Source of the DNA: Sphaerochaetaceae bacterium
GTDB lineage: Bacteria > Spirochaetota > Spirochaetia > Sphaerochaetales > Sphaerochaetaceae
NCBI GenBank assembly: GCA_016938475.1
Contig: JAFGUP010000071.1
Span: forward strand, 1 to 46,860
Length of the DNA stretch: 46,860 nt
Reading direction: 5' to 3'
The notes beneath the pieces were generated by a model. That model did not search any database and was not told where the DNA came from. It saw only the letters and a program-made list of their open reading frames with translations. Every line of letters starts with the position of its first letter. Position 1 is the stretch's first letter. Positions 26,068 to 33,524 of the stretch are shown piece after piece. Position numbers and translations under genes: made by a program.

Positions 26068-27846
26068 TCACTTCTTCAGGGGCAAAGTGGCCTGTTTCAA
26101 CCACTGTTCATCCGGCTCCTCAAGCGAACGGGAGAGCTCATCATAAACCCACTGATGATAGGCATCGAGCATTGCGACCTCTTCATCTGTAAGAAGCGAC
26201 AGATCAATCAGTCGTCTCTCGAAAGGACAGAGGGTGAGCACTTCGAAGGTATAGAACGGACCGAATTCACTCACTCCCTCTTCAAACACACTCACCAGGT
26301 TCTCCAGACGTATGCCGTAGGACCCTCTGCGGTACAGGCCCGGCTCATTGCTGAGCACGTTACCCGGCTCAAGCGGAAGGTCAATCGGATGTGGGCTGAT
26401 TCGCATCGGACCCTCATGCACACCGAGACAGAAGCCTACTCCATGACCGGTACCATGCGTATAGGCATACCCGCGGTTCCAGAGGAACTGCCGTGCAAGA
26501 ACATCAAGCTGATACCCCTTCGTCCCCCTGGGAAAGCGTGCTCTCGAAAGCGCGAGATTCCCTTTGAGGACAAGTGTGTAATCCCGTTTCATCTCATCGC
26601 TTGCCTCTCCGAACAGAAGCGTTCGCGTTACATCTGTCGTACCGGTAAGATACTGACCTCCGGTATCGAGTACGAGAAGAGAGTTTTCGATGAGTTTCGC
26701 GGAACTCTCTTCGCTGGCGCTGTAGTGTTCCATGGCACCATGAGCGGCAAAGCCCGCGATCGGTGAAAAGGAGGGGAACAGGTACTCGTCACTCTCCTTC
26801 CTGAAAGATTCGAGCCGATCAGCGATCGAAATCTCATCAAGAGGTTCCTGATTGTTATCAAGCGAAGACAGGAGGCGAACAAGCGCAATCCCGTCCAGAT
26901 AATGAGCTCTACGAAACCCTTCTATCTCTGTGGCATTCTTTCGGGCCTTCAGGAAGGTGGAAATCTGTATCTTCTGCTCAAGCACCTTTGCTTCCTCCTG
27001 GAGGCGCGCAAAGAGCTCTTGAGTTGTTTGGGATGTGGAAACGACTACCACAGGACTCGGTGCAATGAGATCGGAGAGCTCCTTATAAAACGATTCGTAG
27101 GAGAAAAGATCGATGTCTCTGGAAACGAGGGTGTACAGATCTTCATCAAACCGTTCACGGTCGGTGAACAGCACCACGCGCGCTTCTGTGATGACAAGAT
27201 ACGCATAGAACACTGGAGTATAGGGAAGGTCTCTTCCCCTGAGGTTGAGAACCCATGCTATATCATCGAGGGTGGAAATCACTATTGATGAGGCCTTGAG
27301 TTTCTTAATGGCACTTCTCAGCTGTGCCAGTTTCTCACCTCGGCTTCTGCCTGCAATCTCGTCAGGAAGTTCTTTGAGCATAGAAAACGGCCTGTCGGGG
27401 CGATCCGGCCACAGCTCATCAAAGATATCGGAGATGATAGTCAGAGCCGTTCTACTCCCTGCGAGATTCTTCTTGAGTGTACGATAGTCATCCACACTGA
27501 TGGTACTGCCGTCCACAGCAAGGGTGGTAAGCTGCTGTTCTCCCACCCACTCGAAAGGGTCGAGTACTCCTTCTACACCAAGCAGATGAAGTGTCACGGA
27601 GGTTCCCTTCGTCTGCACCTCTCCCTGAATATAATACCGTGAATCAACCCACAGATGACACGCATCGGTTGTGACTATAACTGTTCCCGCCGAGCCGGTG
27701 AATCCCGTTATCCACTGCCGTATCCGGTAGCGTTCGGGTACATACTCACCCAGATGTACATCAGTGCCGCTTATATACAGGGAGGAAAGTCCCTGCTCTT
27801 TAAGATACGACTGCAGGGCAGCTATTCGCTCATCAACGTGTATCAT
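26068..27846 (-). CDS. Three-domain Xaa-Pro aminopeptidase (M24)
   Basis: A 592-aa cytoplasmic peptidase removing N-terminal residues that precede proline. Two creatinase-like N-terminal domains (with QWITGFTGSAGT and LWVDSRYYIQ) precede the pita-bread catalytic domain. Dinuclear metal ligands lie in LVLDTGGQY, TTDVTRTL, THGTGHGVGF, LSNEPGLY and YGIRLEN. The length and the two N-terminal domains match the long, eukaryote-type aminopeptidase P group rather than the about 440-aa PepP of E. coli. The ATG overlaps the lgt stop by 4 nt, so translation is coupled. Confidence 0.93.
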   Translation of the reverse strand: MIHVDERIAALQSYLKEQGLSSLYISGTDVHLGEYVPERYRIRQWITGFTGSAGTVIVTTDACHLWVDSRYYIQGEVQTKGTSVTLHLLGVEGVLDPFEWVGEQQLTTLAVDGSTISVDDYRTLKKNLAGSRTALTIISDIFDELWPDRPDRPFSMLKELPDEIAGRSRGEKLAQLRSAIKKLKASSIVISTLDDIAWVLNLRGRDLPYTPVFYAYLVITEARVVLFTDRERFDEDLYTLVSRDIDLFSYESFYKELSDLIAPSPVVVVSTSQTTQELFARLQEEAKVLEQKIQISTFLKARKNATEIEGFRRAHYLDGIALVRLLSSLDNNQEPLDEISIADRLESFRKESDEYLFPSFSPIAGFAAHGAMEHYSASEESSAKLIENSLLVLDTGGQYLTGTTDVTRTLLFGEASDEMKRDYTLVLKGNLALSRARFPRGTKGYQLDVLARQFLWNRGYAYTHGTGHGVGFCLGVHEGPMRISPHPIDLPLEPGNVLSNEPGLYRRGSYGIRLENLVSVFEEGVSEFGPFYTFEVLTLCPFERRLIDLSLLTDEEVAMLDAYHQWVYDELSRSLEEPDEQWLKQATLPLKK

Positions 27847-28859
27847 CTTGTTTTCTTCCTTCTCTTCTTACGGTTTTGAGCTGCAGAGCGTGCAGCTGCT
27901 GCAGCTAGTGCTGCCTGTGCAGCCTTTTCCTGTTTCCTGACTGCAAGATACCGGCTGAAGAACAGGAGCCCTACCCCGGCTGTCACCATCAGAAAACTGA
28001 GGAGCTGCCCCATTGAAATGTTCAGCAGTGAGGTGAAAAGCATCGTGGGTCCATCACCTATGATATACCCGAGCTGACGGTCGGGTTCTCTCAGATATTC
28101 GATACAGAAGCGTGCTGTCCCATACCCGATCAGGTACCAGGCAACAGACTGACCTTCTCTGTTCCGTCTAGGCTGAATGATAAAGTACAGAAACAGGAAC
28201 AGTACGACACCTTCGAACAGAGCCTCATAGAGCTGAGAGGGGTGTCGGGGTAGATTGATCAGCGCTCCAGAGGAGTATTCCAGCCCTATGGAAGTGGCTA
28301 TCTCACGAACCCATGTTTCATTCTCGGGGAACCGTTGTGCCAGTGGAAAGGTGATTGCCCATGGAAGGGTGGAGACCTTTCCCCACAGCTCTCCGTTGAT
28401 GAAGTTGCCCAGACGGCCGAACGTATAGCCCAGGGGAATTGCAGTTACAAGAATGTCTCCGAGGTGAAGGAAGTTGAACCGATACCTCTTGGCGAACAGG
28501 GCTACAGCCAGGACTACGCCAACAAGCCCGCCATGATAACTCATCCCCGGAAGTCCGATGAACTGGCCATTCCTGAACGGCCAGAAAATCAGATGGGGAT
28601 TCATCCAGTAAAAGAAAGACCCTTCATACAGAAGGGTTGAGAACAGACGCGCTCCGAGAATCAACCCCGTGATCGCATAGAGAAAGAGGGTCAGTGTATC
28701 ATCATTGCTGATTGAAATCTTTCCTTTTTTTCTCTGAAGCATAACGAGAAGGTAGGTGATTGCAAATGCGACCAGGTACATCAGGGAGTACCATCTGATA
28801 GGGAGAGAGGGAAATACGGTAGGTGATATCCACGAAGGAAAAGCTATGTAGGTTGCCAT
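27843..28859 (-). CDS. lgt: Prolipoprotein diacylglyceryl transferase
   Basis: An inner-membrane enzyme that adds diacylglycerol to the lipobox Cys of prolipoproteins. It is 338 aa, with about seven transmembrane helices. GMSYHGGLVG contains the essential His, and GRLGNFINGELWG is the Lgt signature with catalytic Arg/Asn/Glu; EYLREPD is also conserved. The C-terminal about 40 residues form an Ala-rich then Lys/Arg-rich tail (KKRRKKTR), an extension beyond the usual about 290 aa. A promoter 6 nt upstream of the ATG predicts a leaderless mRNA. The gene leads the lgt-pepP-gpmI run. Confidence 0.96.
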   Translation of the reverse strand: MATYIAFPSWISPTVFPSLPIRWYSLMYLVAFAITYLLVMLQRKKGKISISNDDTLTLFLYAITGLILGARLFSTLLYEGSFFYWMNPHLIFWPFRNGQFIGLPGMSYHGGLVGVVLAVALFAKRYRFNFLHLGDILVTAIPLGYTFGRLGNFINGELWGKVSTLPWAITFPLAQRFPENETWVREIATSIGLEYSSGALINLPRHPSQLYEALFEGVVLFLFLYFIIQPRRNREGQSVAWYLIGYGTARFCIEYLREPDRQLGYIIGDGPTMLFTSLLNISMGQLLSFLMVTAGVGLLFFSRYLAVRKQEKAAQAALAAAAARSAAQNRKKRRKKTR

Positions 28860-28865
28860 GAACGA

Positions 28866-28894
28866 AGTGTAGTAAGAGATGAGTCAGTGGTCAA
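28866..28894 (-). promoter_or_regulatory. Promoter of lgt, predicting a leaderless mRNA
   Basis: On the minus strand TTGACC (28894-28889), 17 nt, TACACT (28871-28866), then 6 nt to ATG 28859. No Shine-Dalgarno sequence is present. It shares the 83-bp gap with the divergent ctpA promoter. Confidence 0.7.
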
Positions 28895-28906
28895 CCATAT
28901 TCATGG

Positions 28907-28935
28907 TAGTCTTTTCCCTTCTTTTTTTTTATACT
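28907..28935 (+). promoter_or_regulatory. Possible promoter of ctpA
   Basis: TATACT (28930-28935) lies 7 nt before ATG 28943, preceded by a nine-T run. The -35 position (28907-28912, TAGTCT) matches consensus at only three bases. No Shine-Dalgarno sequence is present. Confidence 0.45.
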
Positions 28936-28942
28936 TGAAAGT

Positions 28943-30370
28943 ATGAAAAAGCTAATGATCCTATGGTGTATTATTCTCGTTCTTGTACCGCAGGCCCTCT
29001 TCTCCGGGGGCTCGGAGGAACAGGTCATTGAAGCACTGTTCTCATCGCAGACGTTTGAGGATCAGACAGGTGATCAGATCTCGCAGAACATGCAGAAACT
29101 GGAACTCCTGTACAGGATTGTCGATAGAGATTTCCTGTTTGATATAGATCACAAGAACGTCTATGAGGAGATGGCGAAAGGACTCTTTGAGGGACTGAAG
29201 GACGAGTACTCTGCCTTTATTATCAGTAAGGAAAGTTCAGACTTCTCGGAAGAGACGACAGGTAGGTACAGCGGTATAGGCTCGTATATATCGAAGAACT
29301 ACCTTGAGTATCGTGATTTTACCCGTCCGGAAACCTACATGATCAACATCACAAGCGTGTTTCCCGGCAGCCCGGCAGAACAGGCAGGCCTCCTTTCTGG
29401 TGACCTCATCAGTCACATAGACGGGGAGCCTGTGGATGACCTCGAGGCTGAGGAAGCTTCAGCAAGGCTGAAGGGGGAACCGGGAACGACTGTCACGCTG
29501 ACCATCGTTCGGGGCAAGGTGAGTTTTGATGTGGATGTCGTACGTCAGACCGTTCAGGTCCCAACAGTCTCTAGCGATCTGATAGAAGAGGATATCGGGT
29601 ATCTGCAGATCACGCAGTTCACCGATTCGACAGCACGGCAGGTATATGATGAGTTTATCAGAATGAACCTCGAATCCCTTTCCTCTCTCATTATCGACTT
29701 GAGAAACAATCCGGGAGGCATAGTGGATTCGACACTCAGAATTGCCGACATGATTCTCGATGATGGTAAGATTGTTCAGATACATGCAAAAGACGAAACG
29801 AAACAGAGAGTGTATGTGGCAAGTGAAGATCTTGTTGTTCCTAAGGACCTCCAGATAGTAATGCTTGTGAACGGGGGGAGCGCCAGCAGCTCTGAAATCC
29901 TTGCCGGAGCACTCAGGGATAATGACCGGGCGACACTGATCGGCACAACAACCTACGGGAAGGGACTCATCCAGGTCGTCTCCCCCTTCGGTGACGGCTA
30001 TTATACCCTCACCTGGAGCCAGTATCAGACTCCCGATGGTAATGATATTCACGAAATCGGGATACCGGTAGATATCGAGATAGAAGGTACAATGGTTGAA
30101 GAAGATCAGATGGAAGCCTATCTTGAATTCATCAGCACCGATCTGACCAGCTCCTTTGTGGAAAAACACCCTGAGGGGACTCAGGAAGATTACGGACTAT
30201 ATCTCGACCAGGTTGTTCCGAAGGAGACCGGTATCAGTGAAGAGGTCTTCCGTCTTGTACTCAGACGGGAATACCTGAAGAACATCCCCTTCGATGACAG
30301 ACCAGTTGCTGATGTGGAGTTTGATGCCGTACTGAAACGGGCTGTTGATTATATCAGGAACGGGCTGTGA
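28943..30370 (+). CDS. C-terminal processing protease, S41 family
   Basis: A 475-aa periplasmic serine protease with a signal peptide (MKKLMILWCIILVL...). The order is: N-terminal helical region with DEYSAFI near residue 90; PDZ domain at about 120-200 (SPAEQAGLLSGDLI); and the S41 catalytic core. Catalytic Ser315 lies in GGSASSSEI and Lys340 in YGKGLIQ; their 25-residue spacing equals that of plant D1-processing protease. The Ser/Lys dyad is complete, so the enzyme should be active. It may trim envelope proteins. Its stop overlaps the GTG start of rsmE. Confidence 0.94.
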   Translation: MKKLMILWCIILVLVPQALFSGGSEEQVIEALFSSQTFEDQTGDQISQNMQKLELLYRIVDRDFLFDIDHKNVYEEMAKGLFEGLKDEYSAFIISKESSDFSEETTGRYSGIGSYISKNYLEYRDFTRPETYMINITSVFPGSPAEQAGLLSGDLISHIDGEPVDDLEAEEASARLKGEPGTTVTLTIVRGKVSFDVDVVRQTVQVPTVSSDLIEEDIGYLQITQFTDSTARQVYDEFIRMNLESLSSLIIDLRNNPGGIVDSTLRIADMILDDGKIVQIHAKDETKQRVYVASEDLVVPKDLQIVMLVNGGSASSSEILAGALRDNDRATLIGTTTYGKGLIQVVSPFGDGYYTLTWSQYQTPDGNDIHEIGIPVDIEIEGTMVEEDQMEAYLEFISTDLTSSFVEKHPEGTQEDYGLYLDQVVPKETGISEEVFRLVLRREYLKNIPFDDRPVADVEFDAVLKRAVDYIRNGL

Positions 30371-31158
30371 GGATATTCCTGCTTCCACCCTCGTATGAGG
30401 GTGAACAGATAGTGCAGATTGCCGGAAAGGAGTATCACTACCTCATCAACGTTCTTCGCCTCAAAGAGGGCATGAAGCTGACAGGAAGGGACGGTCAAGG
30501 GATCTATTACACCCTCACCGTCTCCTCTATCGGCCCATCGAAGGTACTGCTGACGGCTGAAGTGCAGCGTGAAGGAGCACGTGAGACCATTGATGTCTTC
30601 AGTGCCTTCAGAGGCCCTTTCCCGTCTGTGCACCTCTATCAGTGCGTGGGAAAAGGCAAGAAGCTGGAACAGATCATTCGTCAGTGTACGGAACTGGGTA
30701 TCGCGAGTATCACTCCGGTCATGAGCCGGTACACTCTCAGTGATGTCACGAAGAACTGGAATGTGAAGAGCCAACGCTACAGGAAAGTGGCAGAGCAGGC
30801 AATTCAACAGAGCGCATCTCCAGTCATGACACAGATTGAGGAGCCAGTGCGTATACAGGATATCGCCTGTCGGGTGGCCGACCTCTCCCGTCTGTTTGTG
30901 CTGCATCAGTCCCTTGAGAGTTCACGTACCACCATCTTCTCCCATACCAGAGACCTTATCGAAAAGGACCCGACCTCTCCAATCAGTCTTCTGGTAGGAC
31001 CGGAGGGAGGTTTCAGTGATGAGGAAGTGTCGGCTCTTATTGACAGCGGTGCAAGGGGCGTTCTTCTGCAGACAAATATCCTGAGAACGGAAACAGCTGC
31101 GGTTACAGCATCTGCAATTATTATACAATTTGCAATTGACATGCTCTCTCACACCTGA
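30367..31158 (+). CDS. rsmE: 16S rRNA m3U1498 methyltransferase
   Basis: A 263-aa SPOUT-fold enzyme methylating 16S rRNA at U1498. An N-terminal PUA-like region (EYHYLINVLRLKEG) is followed by the trefoil-knot domain with KKLEQIIRQCTELG, LLVGPEGGFSDEE and ILRTETAAVTA, the family's SAM-binding knot. It begins with GTG overlapping the ctpA TGA (GTGA), indicating translational coupling. The next gene has its own promoter 5 bp downstream of the stop. Confidence 0.95.
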   Translation: MRIFLLPPSYEGEQIVQIAGKEYHYLINVLRLKEGMKLTGRDGQGIYYTLTVSSIGPSKVLLTAEVQREGARETIDVFSAFRGPFPSVHLYQCVGKGKKLEQIIRQCTELGIASITPVMSRYTLSDVTKNWNVKSQRYRKVAEQAIQQSASPVMTQIEEPVRIQDIACRVADLSRLFVLHQSLESSRTTIFSHTRDLIEKDPTSPISLLVGPEGGFSDEEVSALIDSGARGVLLQTNILRTETAAVTASAIIIQFAIDMLSHT

Positions 31159-31162
31159 GAGA

Positions 31163-31191
31163 TTGCTTACACAACACAGCCGTTTTATAGT
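31163..31191 (+). promoter_or_regulatory. Promoter of the sigma-54-activator-like gene
   Basis: TTGCTT (31163-31168), 17 nt, TATAGT (31186-31191). It gives a leader of about 30 nt containing AAGGAG before ATG 31228. Confidence 0.6.
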
Positions 31192-31227
31192 GCCAATCCT
31201 CTATGCAATCCTATCAAGGAGTGAATC

Positions 31228-32385
31228 ATGGCTGTTTATCTGTTTACCAAGAATACCGTACTGCTTCATGAGGTTCAGAGCCATCTTACCAACCATGTCA
31301 TACGGGTCTCACGCGAATCGACGATCAGGAAGGTCTGTTCCACGATCATCAGAGACCCACATGCCATTCTCATCATAGATGAGTCGTATCATACTCAGGG
31401 ACTGTTCCCTCTTCTCGAGTACATCCTCTCGTGCAACCTTCCCGGTCCGAGAATTCTCATACCAGCGCGCAAGGGCTTGCAGAGCAGTTACGCATCGGAC
31501 GGGACTACCGCCATTCTCTATCGACCTTTCACAGGCAGGCAGTTTTCCCGGTGTCTGCTTTCTCTCCTCCCTCTCAGTGTAGTCAGGGAATATGTGAAGG
31601 AGGATCTCATCGAGGTCCCTGAACTGTACTCCAGAGAGGGAACTGACAATCTCATCGGCACCTCTGCCGGTATTCGAGAAATCAGGGACATGATACATAC
31701 GATAGCTGATCGGTATCGTGCTGTCCATATTACCGGAGAGACAGGGACAGGCAAGGAAGTAGTGGCAGATACCATCATATCTCAGAGCCCAGAGTCGTCC
31801 GTCATCGAAAAGGTGAACTGCTCCACCATCCCTGTGAGCCTTGCTGATTCATTTCTCTTTGGGGCACGCAAAGGAGCTTATACAGACTCGAAAGAGGATC
31901 GTCCGGGGTGCATCGAACGTGCCCATGGGGGAATTCTCTTCCTTGACGAGATCGAAGATCTACCCTATGAGATCCAGGGAAAACTTCTGAGAGTGATCGA
32001 GAGTGGAGAATTCCTTCCTGTCGGCTCAGATCATCTCCTGCACAGCCGGTTTCAACTGATCAGCGCAAGCAATATAGACATCGAAGGCCTCATCCGTCAC
32101 AGATCTTTCAGACTCGATCTGTACCACCGTATCACACCGATTATCATCCGTATCCCTCCCTTGAGGGAGAGAATTGAGGATATCCCCCTTCTGGTTGATC
32201 ATTTCCTGCACAGAGAACATGAGAAAAGACAGGTAACGGAGGACTCTCTGGAAAGACTGATGGAATATACGTGGCCAGGCAACATACGCCAGCTGTACAA
32301 TGTCCTCGAACAACTCAGACTGTTCACACCTCCCTCCTCACCCCTCTCTCTCGACGCACTCCCCACCTCCCAGATATTCAGATAA
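31228..32385 (+). CDS. Degenerate NtrC-like AAA+ protein without DNA-binding domain
   Basis: 385 aa. Residues 1-about 120 look like a receiver domain, but the acidic pair after strand 1 is absent (AVYLFTKNT) and the strand-5 Lys is Arg (LYRPF); only an Asp in LIIDES remains. Residues about 140-370 are an AAA+ sigma-54 interaction domain, with Walker A GETGTGKE (170-177), Walker B GGILFLDEIED (about 234-244) and a WPGNIRQL lid motif. The GAFTGA loop that contacts sigma-54 reads GAYTDS (216-221). The chain stops after the lid, with no Fis-type helix-turn-helix. ATP hydrolysis is likely retained, but classical promoter activation is doubtful. AAGGAG precedes the start. Confidence 0.88.
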   Translation: MAVYLFTKNTVLLHEVQSHLTNHVIRVSRESTIRKVCSTIIRDPHAILIIDESYHTQGLFPLLEYILSCNLPGPRILIPARKGLQSSYASDGTTAILYRPFTGRQFSRCLLSLLPLSVVREYVKEDLIEVPELYSREGTDNLIGTSAGIREIRDMIHTIADRYRAVHITGETGTGKEVVADTIISQSPESSVIEKVNCSTIPVSLADSFLFGARKGAYTDSKEDRPGCIERAHGGILFLDEIEDLPYEIQGKLLRVIESGEFLPVGSDHLLHSRFQLISASNIDIEGLIRHRSFRLDLYHRITPIIIRIPPLRERIEDIPLLVDHFLHREHEKRQVTEDSLERLMEYTWPGNIRQLYNVLEQLRLFTPPSSPLSLDALPTSQIFR

Positions 32386-32818
32386 TACACACATGGGAGG
32401 TCTACAGTCTGCCTCCTTATATCGATAATGACTCCCACGTGATTCTCTGGCAAAGCGAGAGTAATGGAAGCACTCGTACAGGCTAAATACATATACATGG
32501 CCGTATGCATTGTTTCCATTACCCCTCAGGTTGCAACCCTATGAACGTCTCCTGTGCAACATCTAAAGCGAAGAATGGAGAAGGTTGCACGTATAATGGT
32601 ACGTGAGTGATCCTTTGAATCATACGGACTATAATCTTTTACAGTATCTGTATCCCGATACCTCAGCTGGCTCAGGCCACCATTGATGCAATTGCGTGCG
32701 AATATCCACATACACTACGAATCACATCACACACTCCATGGGAAAATATTCATGTGAGATATGATCAGGACTTTTCCTCTCCGGGTTAGTGTATTCAGAT
32801 AAAGAAGTACAAGTTCTC
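32386..32818. other. Gene-free region with TTGCA-type palindromes
   Basis: No convincing coding frame. Three related sequences cluster here: the perfect 10-bp palindrome GGTTGCAACC (32529-32538), GTGCAAC (32554-32560) and GTTGCAC (32584-32590), the last two forming an inverted pair. TATAAT hexamers follow at 32592-32597 and 32630-32635, without good -35 boxes. A regulator target or a small RNA is possible but not shown. No terminator with a T-run was found behind the 31228 gene; GGAGG/CCTCC just after its stop is only a 5-bp stem. Confidence 0.4.
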
Positions 32819-32847
32819 TTGACAAACCATGAGATCCTTTGTATGTT
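32819..32847 (+). promoter_or_regulatory. Promoter of the TetR gene
   Basis: TTGACA (32819-32824), 17 nt, TATGTT (32842-32847). The operator at 32846-32860 begins inside the -10 box and covers the start point, so a bound repressor would block initiation (autoregulation). Confidence 0.75.
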
Positions 32848-32860
32848 AGTGAACGTTAAC
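32846..32860 (+). promoter_or_regulatory. TetR operator 1
   Basis: TTAGTGAACGTTAAC, within a partly symmetrical ATGTTA...TAACAT context. It agrees at 13 of 15 positions with the site at 33489-33503 before the RND gene. Shared sequence at the promoter of the regulator and before its neighbour operon is the usual arrangement for TetR-controlled pumps. Binding by this TetR is inferred. Confidence 0.7.
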
Positions 32861-32877
32861 ATAGATTGAGGAGCATG

Positions 32878-33465
32878 ATGAAAGACTATACAGAGCGGCA
32901 GAGACAGATCATAGATACATCACTCACCCTCTCATCTCAGGGAGGAATGAATACCCTGACGATCAGGAATATCGCCAGGGACCTCGGCGTCACCGAACCA
33001 GCCATCTACCGGCACTTTGACTCGAAACACGAGATCCTTGTTGCGATGCTCGATGTCCTGCAGTCGACAATCTCTCCCCACTTCATGCTGCTCAACAGGA
33101 AAGAGGTATCGACCGAATCCTTCTTCATCCCGTTCTTCACTGCTCTGTTCACGACGATCGAGGAGAACCCGGCTTTCGCCCTGTTCATCTTCAGTGAGGA
33201 GGTCTTCCACTCGGATGCGACTCTGCGGCCTCACTTGAGTGAACTGCTCGAGAAGATCCTGAAGAATCTTGAGACGCTCTGTGCAGGATTACAGAGTTCG
33301 ACGCATATCTCAGACAGCTTAACGGCTTCAGATATTGCCTTTATCATCCTTTCCACCGTCCGTCTGACAGTCACCAGATGGAATGTCGCACAGGAGAAGT
33401 ATTCCCTTGTCTCACAGGTGGAGCAGCTCAACCGCCTATTATGTACCGTACTGTTCAACCGGTAG
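32878..33465 (+). CDS. TetR/AcrR family transcriptional regulator
   Basis: 195 aa. The N-terminal helix-turn-helix has LTIRNIARDLGVTEPAIYRHFDSK (residues about 24-47), typical of TetR proteins; the C-terminal ligand-binding and dimer region is helical and divergent. ATG 32878 or ATG 32875 are the candidate starts; GAGGAG (32868-32873) gives a sensible 4-nt spacing only for 32878. It lies 59 bp before the RND gene, and the same operator precedes both, so it probably represses itself and the exporter operon until a ligand binds. The ligand is unknown. Confidence 0.92.
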   Translation: MKDYTERQRQIIDTSLTLSSQGGMNTLTIRNIARDLGVTEPAIYRHFDSKHEILVAMLDVLQSTISPHFMLLNRKEVSTESFFIPFFTALFTTIEENPAFALFIFSEEVFHSDATLRPHLSELLEKILKNLETLCAGLQSSTHISDSLTASDIAFIILSTVRLTVTRWNVAQEKYSLVSQVEQLNRLLCTVLFNR

Positions 33466-33488
33466 GTATATTTTTTTCACCAAAGATG

Positions 33489-33503
33489 TTAGTTATCGTT
33501 AAC
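33489..33503 (+). promoter_or_regulatory. TetR operator 2, before the RND operon
   Basis: TTAGTTATCGTTAAC, inside a better inverted repeat with TAGTTA and TAACTA arms around TCGT (33490-33505). It differs from operator 1 at two of 15 bases. TATATA (33504-33509), a possible -10 box, abuts it, and AAGGAG (33509-33514) lies between that box and ATG 33525. No clear -35 was identified. Confidence 0.7.
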
Positions 33504-33524
33504 TATATAAGGAGTGTATAGAGA

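Noticed and set aside
25936-26766. 276-codon open frame on the plus strand
   Set aside because: It covers the gpmI/pepP junction antisense to both. No ribosome-binding site, and both real genes have complete catalytic motifs.
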